64,000 nucleotides of DNA from CAIYRG01 sp963747255 (GCA_963747255.1 CAVVEG010000012.1:62001-126000), one strand, 5' to 3'; shown: positions 7,996 through 19,083, counted from the first letter of the stretch. The notes: generated from the letters alone by a model not told the origin. Program-made: numbers and translations.

Positions 7996-9602
7996 GGCTT
8001 GCCACCGGAAATGAAGGCGCCGGCGAGCGCCGTGCGAATCAGTACAGCGGTTTCCGCACACCCAAACAGCGCCGCAAATGAGCCGAAGCGCGGACCCTGG
8101 CTTTGCCCAAGTGCAACCTCGTAGATCGCTTTGAACCAGTCGCGCAGCGGTTCAAATCCGTGACTCTTGCCGATTTCGTAGACAACATTCTGTACGGTTT
8201 CGCCGTCACGCTGTTCGGGCATGTTTTCCAGCGCATCGGCGAGCGCAGCAAGCGCTTCACGTTCTTTGGCCGTCGCGGCGCGGTAGCGTTTCTGCGGCTT
8301 GACCAAATCTTCGTAATATTTCAGCGCATAGTTCACCAACCGATCGAGCCCCGGATGCGTGGCGGGGCTTGCCGAGGCTGCGTAAGCACGGATGAAACCC
8401 CAAAGAACATTGCGGTCATGCGCACCGGAGGCACTGACGAGATTCAGCAGGAGCGCAAAGCTCGCCGGATAGTCTTCGTCGGGTGGCGATCCGTTATGGA
8501 TGAACCAGACCGGATTTTCCACCGCGGTCGCAAGATTACCCGCCTCACGCCGGTACTGGGCGAGGAAGCTGAGATAGTCGTCCACGGATTTTGGGATCGC
8601 ATCGAAAAACAGACGCTTGGCCGCTTTCGGCTTCTGGAACATGAAAAAGGCAAGACTTTCTTCGGGCCCATAAGCCAGCCATTCGTCGACAGACAAACCG
8701 TTGCCCCTGGATTTCGAAATCTTCTGTCCTGCCTCGTCGAGGAACAATTCATAGGTAAGCATCTCTGGCGGCTCACCACCGAGAATGCGAACGATCCGGG
8801 TTGACAGTTCAACGGAGGGAATCAGGTCCTTACCCGACATTTCGTAGTCAATCCCGAGAGCCAACCAGCGCATGGCCCAATCGGCCTTCCACTGAAGTTT
8901 GCAGTTGCCCGCGGTGACCGGAACCTCCGTGCGTTTGCCCTCGTCCTCGTAAACGACCGTCCCGGCAGAAATATCCCAGTCCGTGATCGGAACCTGCAAC
9001 ACCCGGCCGGTGCGCGGACAAACCGGAAGAAACGGGCTGTAGGTCGCGCGGCGTTCAGGGCCGAGCGTCGGCAGTACGACATCCCGGACCCGTTCGTAAT
9101 GGGCCAAAACGGTAAGCAGCGCTTCATCGAATAAGCCGCTGCGGTAGCAGTCGGTGGCGCTGAAGAACTCATATTCAAAACCGAAGCGGTCGAGAAATGC
9201 CTTCAATCGCGCATTGTTATGCGCGCCGAAGCTGCCATGCGTTCCGAAGGGATCGGGAATTGAAGTGAGCGGTTTGCCAAGATGATCCCGCAGCATCTCC
9301 TGATTTGGGACGTTGTCAGGCACCTTGCGAAGGCCGTCCATGTCATCGGAGAAGGCGATGAGACGCGCGGGAATGTCACTCATCTGGCGAAATGCCTCGC
9401 GCACCCAGCTTGTGCGCGCGACTTCGCCGAAGGTCCCGATATGGGGCAATCCCGACGGTCCATAGCCGGTTTCGAAAATAATACCGTGCACGTCCCGCCC
9501 GGCTTTTTGCCGCCTCTCGATACGGGCAATTATTTTGCGCGCTTCTTCAAAGGGCCACGCGCGGGCAGAGACGGCAATCTCACGGCTTATGCCGGATGTC
9601 AT
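7992..9602 (-). CDS. lysK: Lysyl-tRNA synthetase, class I
   Basis: Charges tRNA-Lys. This is the archaeal-type class I enzyme, unrelated to the usual bacterial class II LysS, and is common in alphaproteobacteria. The HIGH signature is PHIG (residues 53-56, within GPSGLPHIGTFGE) and the KMSKS signature is KISKS near residue 290. At 536 residues it is full length and unbroken. It lies downstream of ligA by 75 bases on the same strand. I see no class II lysS in the window, but the rest of the genome is not visible. Confidence 0.95.
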   Translation of the reverse strand: MTSGISREIAVSARAWPFEEARKIIARIERRQKAGRDVHGIIFETGYGPSGLPHIGTFGEVARTSWVREAFRQMSDIPARLIAFSDDMDGLRKVPDNVPNQEMLRDHLGKPLTSIPDPFGTHGSFGAHNNARLKAFLDRFGFEYEFFSATDCYRSGLFDEALLTVLAHYERVRDVVLPTLGPERRATYSPFLPVCPRTGRVLQVPITDWDISAGTVVYEDEGKRTEVPVTAGNCKLQWKADWAMRWLALGIDYEMSGKDLIPSVELSTRIVRILGGEPPEMLTYELFLDEAGQKISKSRGNGLSVDEWLAYGPEESLAFFMFQKPKAAKRLFFDAIPKSVDDYLSFLAQYRREAGNLATAVENPVWFIHNGSPPDEDYPASFALLLNLVSASGAHDRNVLWGFIRAYAASASPATHPGLDRLVNYALKYYEDLVKPQKRYRAATAKEREALAALADALENMPEQRDGETVQNVVYEIGKSHGFEPLRDWFKAIYEVALGQSQGPRFGSFAALFGCAETAVLIRTALAGAFISGGKP

Positions 9603-9677
9603 GAAAATCCCGGAATATTGGTCGCGCCGGACGCTACAGGATCGTGGCCCGAAAATGAATCAAATCGTTGAATTGCA

Positions 9678-11780
9678 TCAGTCGCCGGAGACGAGGGCAA
9701 GCCAGTCATCTTCGGAGATGATTTTGACGCCGAATTCTTCGGCATTTTTCAGCTTTGATCCTGCACCCGGACCGGCGACAACCAGATCGGTTTTCCTGGA
9801 AACGGATCCCGCAACCCTGGCGCCGAGGGACTCGGCGCGGGCTTTGGCTTCGTTACGCGTCATGCGCTCGAGCGTGCCGGTGAATACAACCGTTTTACCC
9901 GCGAGCGCGGTGTTTGCATGGGCAGAAGGCGCAAAATCACTGACTTCTATGCATTCCAGCAGGCGTCCGATGGCCTTGCGCGTGTGATTTTCATCGAAGA
10001 ACGCCTTGATGGCCGCCGCCATGACATCCCCAATTCCTTCGATTGCGTCGAGATCCTCAACCGCGTGGTTGCTTTGCATCGAGGCGAGGAATGCTTTGAG
10101 GGAATGAAAGTTGCGTGCAAGCAGGCGCGCCGTGCTTTCGCCGACATGCGGTATCGACAGGGACAGTATAAAGCGGTCGAGGGAAATTTTGCGGCGCGCG
10201 TTGATGGCGCGAAACAATTTGCCTGCGGATTGCTCGCCCCAACCCTCACGCTCCATGATCGCCTTTGCGCCGTGGCCGTAGCGTTCCTCAAGGAGGAAGA
10301 TGTCGGCCGGTTCGCGCAGCAAACCATCTTCGAAGAATTCCGCTACGGTCTTTTCGCCCATGCCCTCGACATCGAATGCATCCCGGGAAGCAAAGTGGCG
10401 CAGGCGCTCCACGGCCTGCGCCGGACAGGATAGCGTGTTGACGCAGCGCCTCGCAGCTTCGGGTTCACCGGTTTTAGGATTGATCTCACGCGTGGCATGG
10501 CTGTCGCAAATCGGGCAGCGCTCCGGCATTTTGTAAGGATGCGTGCCACGAGGGCGGCGCCCCAGCACAACGCTGACAAGTTGGGGAATAACATCACCAG
10601 CGCGTTGTACGATGACGGTGTCGCCAACTCGGACATCCTTGCGAGCGACTTCATCCTCGTTATGCATGGAGACGTTCTGCACGACCACGCCCCCGACCGT
10701 GACCGGCTTGATGTGAGCCACGGGTGTCAGCGCGCCGGTTCGTCCGACATAGACTGCAATGCGTTCAACCGTACTCTCTGCCCGTTCGGCTGGAAACTTA
10801 TGCGCAATCGCCCAGCGCGGACTGCGGGAGACGAAGCCCAACCGATTCTGCAGATCCAGACGATCGACTTTGTATACGACACCGTCGATGTCGTAACCGA
10901 GCTCGGCGCGCTGGTGCTGCACTTCATCGTAGAACTCGAGCACCTGGTCGATGGTACGGCAGCGCCGGGTCAGCGGATTCACCGGGAAACCCCAGCCTTT
11001 CATTGCCTGCAATACGTCCCAGTGGGTATCGCCCGGCAGTGCGGATACTTCACCCCAATGATAGGCGAAAAAGCGCAAAGGCCGGTGCGCGGTAATCGCA
11101 GGATCCAGTTGACGAAGGGAGCCCGCCGCAGAATTGCGCGGATTGGCAAAGATTTTTTCACTGGCCTTTTCCTGACGCCGGTTGAGGTCAGAAAAATCCG
11201 CATGGCTCATATAAACTTCGCCACGAACTTCGAATATTGCCGGTACGCCGCGCGCGCGAATGGACTTCGGTACATCGGCAATCGTGCGGACATTCGCGGT
11301 TACATTCTCACCTTCCGCGCCGTCGCCCCGCGTCGCACCGAGCACAAGCCTGCCCTGTTCATAGCGGAGGCTGCAGGACAGGCCGTCGATTTTTGGCTCG
11401 GCGACGAGAACCAACTCATGGTCCTGCGGCAACGCAAGAAACCGTCTCACCCTCGCCACGAAATCACGAACATCGTCGGAGGTGAACGCGTTGTCGAGTG
11501 AGAGCATCGGGCGCGCATGACGGACCTTCTCGAAGCGTTCCGCCGGCCGCGCGCCAATGCGCTGCGAAGGACTGTCCAGGCGAATCAGTTCAGGAAAGTG
11601 TTTCTCGATATCGTCGTTTCGCCGGCGCAGCGCGTCATACCCGGCATCCGAAATCCGCGGCGCGTCGTCCTGATAATAGGCACGGTCGTGCTCTGCGATA
11701 GTCGTGGCGAGCCGTGCGAGTTCGCTCTCCGCCTCCTTCTCCGTGAGCAATGAAACAGGCTTGTCCTTCGCGTGGTTCAC
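9678..11780 (-). CDS. ligA: NAD-dependent DNA ligase LigA
   Basis: Seals nicks during replication and repair using NAD. The GTG at 11780 overlaps the recN stop (GTGA) and gives a 700-residue protein, normal for LigA. Visible in order: the Ia domain YYQDDAPRISDAGYDALR, the adenylated lysine in EPKIDG (Lys130), the OB fold (TVIVQRAGDVIPQLV), a four-cysteine zinc finger (CPIC and RRCVNTLSCPAQ), helix-hairpin-helix repeats, and a C-terminal BRCT domain starting LAGKTVVFTGTLERMTR. A longer open frame exists upstream, but its first 136 codons are recN read partly out of frame, not a ligase extension. Confidence 0.96.
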   Translation of the reverse strand: MNHAKDKPVSLLTEKEAESELARLATTIAEHDRAYYQDDAPRISDAGYDALRRRNDDIEKHFPELIRLDSPSQRIGARPAERFEKVRHARPMLSLDNAFTSDDVRDFVARVRRFLALPQDHELVLVAEPKIDGLSCSLRYEQGRLVLGATRGDGAEGENVTANVRTIADVPKSIRARGVPAIFEVRGEVYMSHADFSDLNRRQEKASEKIFANPRNSAAGSLRQLDPAITAHRPLRFFAYHWGEVSALPGDTHWDVLQAMKGWGFPVNPLTRRCRTIDQVLEFYDEVQHQRAELGYDIDGVVYKVDRLDLQNRLGFVSRSPRWAIAHKFPAERAESTVERIAVYVGRTGALTPVAHIKPVTVGGVVVQNVSMHNEDEVARKDVRVGDTVIVQRAGDVIPQLVSVVLGRRPRGTHPYKMPERCPICDSHATREINPKTGEPEAARRCVNTLSCPAQAVERLRHFASRDAFDVEGMGEKTVAEFFEDGLLREPADIFLLEERYGHGAKAIMEREGWGEQSAGKLFRAINARRKISLDRFILSLSIPHVGESTARLLARNFHSLKAFLASMQSNHAVEDLDAIEGIGDVMAAAIKAFFDENHTRKAIGRLLECIEVSDFAPSAHANTALAGKTVVFTGTLERMTRNEAKARAESLGARVAGSVSRKTDLVVAGPGAGSKLKNAEEFGVKIISEDDWLALVSGD

Positions 11781-13473
11781 GCACGTGCCCGCCTTCTGGC
11801 TACGGGTGGAGCGCCGGCCTCCGCGAGGAGGCGGCGTGCGGCAGCGCGGGCTTCGTCGGTAACACTTGCGCCGGAGAGCATTCTCGCGATTTCTTCGATG
11901 CGTTCGTCCGCCGGCAATTGATGAACACGCGTCTTTCCCGCCTCCCGGACAATCCGAAAATGGCGAGCCGCCCGCGCCGCAACCTGCGGCGAATGCGTGA
12001 CAAGGAGCACCTGTGTACTTTGCGCCAGCCGCTGCAAGCGCTCGCCGACTGCAGCCGCAACAGCGCCTCCAACCCCGCGATCCACTTCGTCGAAAACAAG
12101 AATGGCCGGGCGGATCCGATTCTGCAAGCGCAACTTTCAGGGCGAGCGAAAACCGCGCAAGTTCACCGCCCGACGCAATGCGCGTCAACGGCCCAAAACC
12201 TGCGCCGGCAATCGTGGCAATCTCAAAGGCGACACGCTCCAGGCCGTTTGTTCCGCCGGATTCTCGGAGTAATGGGCATCAGAGTGACGCGGAATCTTGC
12301 GTTGCCCAGTTTGAGCGGAGCCAGTTCTTTGGCTACGGCCTTTTCAAGCCGCGCTGCCGCAGCGGCACGCGCCGCAGAGAGCTTCATGGTGGCAGCGCGG
12401 TAGCGCTCCATATTGCGGGACAACTCGGTTTCCGCGGCCGCGATCCCGGTTTTTCCTCCCTCCAGCAATTCGAGCTTTGCTTCGAATTCGGACGCCAGCG
12501 CCGGCAGCGCATCGGCCGGGACATTGTATTTGCGCGCGGCCGCCTTCAGCGCAAACAACCTGTCTTCGAGCTGCTCGAGCTTGCCAGGCTCGGCATTGAG
12601 CCGCATCAACAGATGTTCAAGTTGCGAGCGCGCGTTCTGCACCAGAATGAGAGCGGAATCGAGTGCTTCCTCGGCCTCATGCGCTGCATTGCGGCCGCTT
12701 TCCGGAAGTCGCGAAAGGCGGCGCAGCGCATTGGCAAGTTTGACTTCTGCGCCCCCGTCACCGCCGACGAACTCGAAAGCGGCCGCAATCTCCTGCGCAA
12801 GGCGCCCGGCATTCATCATCAGGGCGCGGGTGGAAGCGAGTTCGGCTTCCTCACCGGGCTGCGGGGCCAACTTGCGCAATTCGTCCGCAGCAAATCTCAG
12901 ATATTCTGCTTCCTGTTCAGCGGCAGCCTGGGCATCTCGAAGCGAATCGCGCCGGACCTTCGTGGCGGCGACTGCGGCAAAATCCTGGCTGACTTCCATC
13001 GCGAGCTGCTGGTGGCCGCCGAAACCGTCCAGAAGCACGCGATGCATCGACGGATCGAAAAGCCCGCGATCGTCGCTCTGACCATGCACTTCAACGAGGA
13101 CCGCCCCGATTTCGCGGGCGAATTGAATGCTCACCGGTTGATCGTTTACGAAAGCGCGGCTTCGGCCATCGGGTAAAACCACGCGCCGCAGGATGAGTTC
13201 GCCCTCTCCGGCCACGATCCCATTCGCGGCAATGATCGCATGCGACGGATGCGTGGACGGAAGGTCGAAAGTCGCAACCGCAGCAGCTTGATCCGCACCT
13301 GGACGAGTGGAAGCACGGCCGCCGCTGCGAGCGCCGGTCGCAAGCCCGAGCGCATCGAGCAGAATCGACTTGCCGGCACCCGTTTCGCCGGTCAGCACAT
13401 TCAGCCCGGGCGAAAAAGAGAGCTCAGCCTTTTCGATCAGTACGATGTCGCGGACGATCAGCGAGCTAAGCAT
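11777..13473 (-). CDS. recN: DNA repair ATPase RecN (frame broken by three indels)
   Basis: SMC-like ATPase that acts early in double-strand-break repair. Walker A GETGAGKSILLDALGLA is near residue 30, the Q-loop and coiled-coil arms follow, and the signature RIASGGELARF and Walker B ILVFDEVDRGVGG are present near the C-terminus. The sequence changes frame three times: a base missing in the CC at about 12266, a base missing in AAA at about 12247, and a base extra in CCC at about 12109 (read on the minus strand). Correcting them gives a continuous family-like protein of about 565 residues ending ARRRARA at 11777. Sequencing error is more likely than decay because every segment between breaks is conserved. 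Confidence 0.88.
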
Positions 13474-13554
13474 AGCCAGGGCGAATCCGAATTGGGCCGA
13501 CTGGCATTCCCCAATTGCTCCTCGGCAGTACCCCGGCGCGGGGACAGGAGGGTG

Positions 13555-14397
13555 TCAGAAGACGGCCCGGTAAGCCCTGCTGATCCAGGATTCCTTGTCT
13601 TCCGAAGGCGCAAGGTTCTTGTCGGTCAAAAGATTATACGCATCCATGTACCATTCGCTGCCGGGATAGTTGAACCCGAGCACGGCCGCCGAGGTTTGGG
13701 CCTCCTTGACAATACCAAGCGCCAGATAGGCTTCGGTGATGCGTTCCAGTGCTTCCGGTGCATGTGACGTGGTCTGATATTTGTCGATCACGGTGCGGAA
13801 GCGATTGATCGCCGCAAGGTAATCGCCCTGCCGGAGATAGAATCGGCCAATCGTCATTTCGCGTCCGGCCAGATGGTCGCGCGCAAGATCGACCTTCAAC
13901 CGCGCATCACGCGCATATTCCGTGTCCGGGAAGCGCTGGATCAGATCCTGTAGCGCTGTCAAAGCGTCTTCAGTCTTACCCTGATCATGATTCGCGTCTG
14001 CGATCTGCTCATAAAGAGAGATAGCTTTCAGGTAATAAGCATAAGGCACATCCTTGTTGCCAGGATGCAACTGGATGAAGCGGGCGGATGCGTCGATTGC
14101 ATCCTGGTACCTGTTGCCTTCGTAATAGCAGAACGCCGACATCAGCATAGCGCGGCGTGCCCACACCGAATAGGGATGCTGGCGCTCCACCTCATCGAAC
14201 TGACGGCCCGCGTCGAGCCAGTCTTCTCTATCGATCAGTCTCCAGGCATCTGAGTAAATCTGATCGATCGGCCGTTCGACATATTGTGCCGTCATCTGAT
14301 CGTCACCCGCACAGGCGGCGAGGAGCATCACACAGCCGCAAGCCACCAAGGCAATAGCCGCGGATTTCGAGAGAAGATAACACGGTTTCAGAGGCAT
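13555..14397 (-). CDS. bamD: Outer membrane assembly lipoprotein BamD
   Basis: TPR lipoprotein of the BAM complex that inserts beta-barrel proteins into the outer membrane. The N-terminus has a lipoprotein signal with lipobox LAAC (modified Cys about residue 29). TPR units follow: YSDAWRLIDREDWLDAGRQF, PYSVWARRAMLMSAFCYYEG, and the family-typical RFPDTEYARDARLKVDLARD and GRFYLRQGDYLAAINRFRTV. Length of 280 residues is normal. It is the usual neighbour of lpxC and recN after ftsZ in alphaproteobacteria. Confidence 0.94.
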   Translation of the reverse strand: MPLKPCYLLSKSAAIALVACGCVMLLAACAGDDQMTAQYVERPIDQIYSDAWRLIDREDWLDAGRQFDEVERQHPYSVWARRAMLMSAFCYYEGNRYQDAIDASARFIQLHPGNKDVPYAYYLKAISLYEQIADANHDQGKTEDALTALQDLIQRFPDTEYARDARLKVDLARDHLAGREMTIGRFYLRQGDYLAAINRFRTVIDKYQTTSHAPEALERITEAYLALGIVKEAQTSAAVLGFNYPGSEWYMDAYNLLTDKNLAPSEDKESWISRAYRAVF

Positions 14398-14520
14398 AGG
14401 TCCGTTTCGCCGAGATGCAGCCCAACAGGCTTATGCCATTACCCCAAGGCTGAGGTCCAGAGAGTGATCGAAACAGCGAAAGCAATCCCTCAAAGGCGGA
14501 CACAGCCCGGCTCAAGCGCT

Positions 14521-15372
14521 TCATTGGGATAATTCATAACTTTCCGGATCCGAAAAGAGCGTGCGCAAAAGCATGGCATTGAGGGCATGGCTGGAACGCC
14601 GGCCCTCAAAACGGGCGATGATGGGTGCACCGGCGAGTTTCAAATCGCCGATGGCATCGAGAATTTTGTGGCGGACGAATTCATCCGGAAAGCGCAGCTT
14701 CTGCGGGTTGCAGATGCGTTCGCCATCAATCACCAAAGTGTTTTCCAGGCTGGCGCCGCGTGCGAAACCGGCGCTGCGCAACTGTTCTGCCTGATTCAGA
14801 AAACCAAATGTCCGGGCCGGAGCGATCTGGCTGCGGAACAGGGCTTGGTCGAGTTTGCATTCGAAGGTCTGCCGCCCAATGGCGGTGCCTGGAAAATCGA
14901 TTTCAAAATAGAATTCGGCTTCATCCGCCGGTAGCAGCTTTATGCTGGTCTCTCCAAGCCTTACTTCGACCGGGCGCCGAAGCGAGATTGCGGTGCGGGG
15001 ACAATCGAGTTCACGTGCACCCGCGCGGTCGAGCAGCTGCAGGAACGATAGCGAATCGCCATCGAGCAATGGCGGCTCGGGTCCATCCAGCTCGATAAGA
15101 CAATCATCGATACCCGCGCCATATAGAGCGGCGAGCAGGTGCTCAGTTACCGCGACCGTGCAATGACCAACGCCGATGACCGTTGCAAAACGTGAGTCGG
15201 CAATATTCCGCCACGACGCCACAATCGCAGGCGCGCCGGTGAGATCATTCCGGCGAAACACAATTCCAGTATTCGCCGCAGCCGGCGCAACTCGCATGGT
15301 GACCGAAACACCGGCATGAAGCGCCACGCCGCCGACGGAGACCTCGCGACTGACCGTGCGGCGTAACTCCAT
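14521..15372 (-). CDS. lpxC: UDP-3-O-acyl-GlcNAc deacetylase LpxC
   Basis: Zinc enzyme for the committed step of lipid A synthesis. Family motifs are clear: the zinc histidine in VTEHLLAALYGAGIDDC, a second histidine and aspartate in RHKILDAIGDL, and the catalytic histidine region GRRSSHALN near the C-terminus. The ATG at 15372 shares its A with the ftsZ TGA (TGATG), so the two are translationally coupled; a TTG one codon upstream is a less likely start. At 283 residues it is intact. Its presence implies an LPS-bearing outer membrane. Confidence 0.95.
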   Translation of the reverse strand: MELRRTVSREVSVGGVALHAGVSVTMRVAPAAANTGIVFRRNDLTGAPAIVASWRNIADSRFATVIGVGHCTVAVTEHLLAALYGAGIDDCLIELDGPEPPLLDGDSLSFLQLLDRAGARELDCPRTAISLRRPVEVRLGETSIKLLPADEAEFYFEIDFPGTAIGRQTFECKLDQALFRSQIAPARTFGFLNQAEQLRSAGFARGASLENTLVIDGERICNPQKLRFPDEFVRHKILDAIGDLKLAGAPIIARFEGRRSSHALNAMLLRTLFSDPESYELSQ

Positions 15373-16884
15373 CAAGAACCTGTTTTCTGGCGCCTCAGGA
15401 ATGCGGGAATTTCAAAGTTTTCTTCCGTACTGGAGAAAAGATCGCCCGGACGGGCCTTCGGCTCGGCGCGTTCGGCTGGGAGACGAAGCGGATCCTGATC
15501 GGCGACGGGATGCTGCAGGGCAAAAGCTGCGGGTTCAGGCTGCCGCTCGCGGAAATCGGTGACTCCGCTGCCGCGGAGGTCAAAATGCGGATCCGTGGGT
15601 CGAGAAGCGTGTTCCGACCGCTTGCGCCCGCCGAATAACCCGAAAACACGCCGCTTGGGCCGTTCTTCCGGTGGAAGCCGTGGTGTGTCCAAAGACATCG
15701 GCCGCTGAACCAATTCAGCAATTGCTGGCGCGTCCCTTCCACCCAATGCCAGTGGCTCGTCCGCGTCAAAAGCGGGGGCGGGTTCCTGCAGCAGTTCTGC
15801 CGGGGCCAATCCGGGTAAATTGGACAGCGCAACATCCGCGGCTTCGGCAGCGGCCGTTTCCGCCGCCTTTCGCCGGCTCGGGAACTTCTGCACATTATCA
15901 GACCGCCTTGCGTGGGCGCCTGCGTCGATGCCGGTGGCGACAACGGAGACCCGGACCCGGCCCTCCATTTCTTCCGAAAGCGCACTGCCGAACAGAATGT
16001 TCGCATCATTGTCCACTTCAGCGCGAATCCGGTTTACGGCCTCGTCCACCTCGAACAGCATCAGGTCAGGCCCACCGGTAACATTGATGAGAACCGCGCG
16101 CGCGCCCTTCATCGACACATCTTCGAGCAATGGATTGGAGATTGCCGCTTCTGCTGCTTTGAGAGCGCGTCCTTCTCCGGCCATTTCGCCGGTACCCATC
16201 ATGGCTTTGCCCATTTCGGACATAACCGTCTTGATGTCGGCAAAATCCCGGTTGATCAGTCCCGGCATAACGATCAGATCGGTGACACCGCGAACGCCGG
16301 AATGCAGGACGTCATCCGCCATGGCGAAGGCCTGCGCGAATGTTGTTCGTTCATTGGCAACGCGAAACAGATTCTGATTGGGAATGATGATAAGCGTATC
16401 GACATAGTTTTGCAGTTCTTCGATTCCGCGTTCGGCAATCCGCATCCGTCTGTCGCCTTCGAAGTGGAATGGCTTGGTTACGACGCCGACCGTCAGAACG
16501 CCCAGTTCACGAACGGCACGTGCGATTACGGGGGCAGCACCCGTTCCGGTGCCGCCGCCCATTCCCGCCGTAATAAAGACCATGTGTGAACCGGAAAGAT
16601 GTTCGAGAATTTCGGGCATCGACTCGGTTGCCGCGCCCTGTCCGATTTCGGGCTTTGCCCCGGCGCCGAGTCCCTGGGTGAGTTCGGCCCCCAACTGAAT
16701 TTTCCGCACCGCCTTTGAAAGCATGAGCGCCTGAGCGTCCGTATTCGCGACGATAAAATCCACGCCCTCGAGGCGCGCATTGATCATGTTGTTGACAGCA
16801 TTGCCGCCGGCACCGCCGATTCCCAGCACGGTGATCCGCGGCTTGAGTTCTCCGATCCTCAGGCGCTTTGAAGTTGACGTTCAT
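15372..16884 (-). CDS. ftsZ: Cell division protein FtsZ (one indel near the N-terminus)
   Basis: Tubulin-like GTPase that forms the Z-ring. The nucleotide-binding GIGGAGGNAVNNMI and tubulin signature MGGGTGTGAAPVIAR are present, with a long variable linker and the C-terminal peptide EIPAFLRRQ that binds FtsA and other partners. The start ATG at 16884 has GGAGGGG seven bases upstream and begins MNVNFKA. About 20 bases later the frame shifts (one base missing at about 16862), after which RIGELKPRITVLGIGG runs on in the main frame. Without correction a translator would find only an internal GTG start at 16829. An error is likely, since FtsZ is essential. Confidence 0.93.
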
Positions 16885-16946
16885 CTCGAACCCCTCCGTG
16901 AGTTGAAGCGACGCATGGCAGACAAAAGGAATTGGGCGCAGTGAGT

Positions 16947-18237
16947 TCATCCGAAAATCCTTTCGGTAACCCAGCGCGCGATCCCGGTGCGAGCGGGCTC
17001 GGCAACCACCGGCGGACTGGGGTCGGTTGCCTCGGCGGCTGTGGTTGCCGCGGAAATCAACAGCCCTAGGGCGGTGGAATAGGCAGGCCCCGTATTCGCG
17101 GCGGGCAAACCGGGAAATGTCTGGGGCCGAGCCAGTCTAACCTGCTTGTTCAACACTTCGGCTGCGACTTCACGCACGCCAGCGAGTTGCGATGCACCAC
17201 CAGTCAGAACCGCCCGCCGGCCGGCACTGACATCGTATCCGGCTTTTTCAAGCCGCTGATTGAGTGCTGGTGAAAATGTCGTCAACGCGCGCCCGAATGA
17301 TGCGCGCAACGTGGGCGCGGCGCACGCGCTGCTTCGCGCGCTCACTCTCCTCGCCCATGAGCGGAACGTCGATCAGGTCGTCGCCGGGATCGGCTTCGCC
17401 CAACGCCGAGCCGTATAGCGTCTTGATCCGTTCCGCCGCAGCGAGAGGCGTGGAAAACATGAAGGCGATGTCCGCTGTAATGTTGGCCCCGCCTGCCGCA
17501 ATCGTATCCACATGGACAAGCGCACCATCCTTGAAGACACAGACCGAGGTACAGCCTGCGCCCATGTCGATCAGGGTGGAGCCGAGCGACATTTCATCAG
17601 GGGTGAGCGTGGCAATTGCGCTGGCATACGCAGCGAACAACTGGCGCGAAATCGCGAGTTGGCGGCGTTCTACTGCAAACCGCAGGTTCTGTAACGGGGT
17701 TGCCCGAACCGCCACCGCATGAACGCAGACGCCCAGCCGGTCGCAGACCATGTCCCGGGGATCGGAGATCGCGCGGGTCTGATCCACGACATATTCGGTC
17801 GGGGCCGCCTGAACCGTTTCGAATCCGGTTTCCCGGCAGCGTCGTTTCGCGTCCGCTAGCAGCATCCGCAAATGCGTATCGCCGATCACCACGCCCGACC
17901 CGGCAGCTTCCGACCGTCCGTAGACGCTTTTCGGCTGACCGCATTGCACCGAAAGGATCACATCCTGGACCCGGTGATCGGCCATTTCCTCGGCGGCTTC
18001 GACGGCCTCACCGATGGACTGCTCGGCGAGATCGATATTGACGATGGTCCCTGCGCGAATTCCGCGCGACTCACGCAATGCGGACCCGAGAACGCGGATA
18101 CCGCCCTGCTCCGCGCGCCCGATGATGCAGGCGACCTTGGACGAACCAACATCCAGGGCTGCGACGAGGCCATTGCGCGGAACGCCGGTTTTCAAGCCGT
18201 TCGCCTTATTACTCCGTATGCGAAATGTGTCCCCCAT
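16947..18237 (-). CDS. ftsA: Cell division protein FtsA (one indel)
   Basis: Actin-fold ATPase that tethers FtsZ to the membrane. The phosphate-1 motif VAALDVGSSKVACIIG is near residue 25, the 1C domain follows, the phosphate-2 STLIDMGAGCTSVCVF is central, and RAVLTGGASQLAGV forms the adenosine motif. The C-terminal helix TGIARWVTERIFG is the amphipathic membrane anchor. The frame changes at the T4 run at 17273-17276 (minus strand), between RARVDDIF and SPALNQRLEKAGYD; one extra or two missing T would restore one protein of about 430 residues. The ATG at 18237 has a GAGGG site seven bases upstream. Confidence 0.92.
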
Positions 18238-18252
18238 CCAGACCCTCTGAAC

Positions 18253-19083
18253 TCACGCGCGGCGTTCTCGCGGGACCGGCCGCGAATCACCGTTGTGTAG
18301 CTTAAACACGTAATTGTCCGGATAGCGAAGGTCGATCGTCTCAACATCGCGTTCCAGTACGCCCTTTTCGACGATCAGCTTTTCGAGTTCCACGAGTTGG
18401 GACTCCCACTGTTCTTCAGGCAGACGAACAACGACACCACCATTAAGGTGCAGGTCCCAACGCCGGTCGCCAATTCGCTCGATCGCCTGCAACCGGGCGG
18501 ACACCGCGGTCTGCTTCGCAAGGGCATCCACGATGGTTGCGGCGGCATCTGGCGCACCCTCCCCCAGAAGCAGCGGAAGCCTGGGAAAAGCATTGCGATC
18601 CGCGGTCGTGATCACGGCGCCCGAGCGCTCGATGATCCACATCGTTCCACCGCTGCGCCAAAGCGCAAAGGGCCGTTTCTCAATGAGACGGACAGAAACA
18701 ACGTCCGGGAAATGCCGGCGCACTTCTGCATCGCCGACCCAGGGAAGCGCGAGGAGTCGGGCGCGAGCCGCAGCGGGATCAATGGCAAAAACCGGATCAC
18801 CGGGCTGAATGCCCACCGCGCGATACGCGGCATCCGCAGGGGTCTGTTCGTGCCCGGAAAGACTTATCTTGTGAACCGCAAATCCCATCTGCGCAAGCAG
18901 CCGTTCCATTCCGCTATTGGCGGCGTTTGCCGCTGCTCCGATATACCCGCCCGACCAGACACCCGCAGAAACGGCCACAACAGCGAGCGAGCAGGACAGC
19001 AGCAAAACCGGACGACGCGGGAATGAGATGCGCCAAATGCGCCGGTTCGGACCGGCATCGCCCCGCAAACCCGATTTCCTCAT
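18253..19083 (-). CDS. ftsQ: Cell division protein FtsQ
   Basis: Bitopic division protein linking the cytoplasmic and periplasmic parts of the divisome. A basic cytoplasmic tail of about 30 residues precedes one membrane span (PVLLLSCSLAVVAVSAGVW), then a POTRA domain with VHKISLSGHEQTPADA and LPWVGDAEVRRHFPDVVSVR, and the beta domain with EKRPFALWRSGGTMWIIERS. I chose the ATG at 19083, which overlaps the ddl stop (ATGA); a GTG at 19092 is possible. The length of 276 residues is typical and the gene is intact. Confidence 0.93.
   Translation of the reverse strand: MRKSGLRGDAGPNRRIWRISFPRRPVLLLSCSLAVVAVSAGVWSGGYIGAAANAANSGMERLLAQMGFAVHKISLSGHEQTPADAAYRAVGIQPGDPVFAIDPAAARARLLALPWVGDAEVRRHFPDVVSVRLIEKRPFALWRSGGTMWIIERSGAVITTADRNAFPRLPLLLGEGAPDAAATIVDALAKQTAVSARLQAIERIGDRRWDLHLNGGVVVRLPEEQWESQLVELEKLIVEKGVLERDVETIDLRYPDNYVFKLHNGDSRPVPRERRA

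Noticed and set aside
10497..11501. 334-codon plus-strand frame over ligA
   Set aside because: Antisense to ligase motifs including the KIDG lysine; shadow frame.
9678..12188. An 836-codon open frame suggesting LigA with a 136-residue extension
   Set aside because: The first codons are recN (TRIASGGELARF) and then recN DNA out of frame; LigA starts at the GTG at 11780 that overlaps the recN stop.
12013..13176. 387-codon open frame on the plus strand inside recN
   Set aside because: Antisense to conserved recN codons; composition is that of a GC-rich shadow frame with no recognisable domain.
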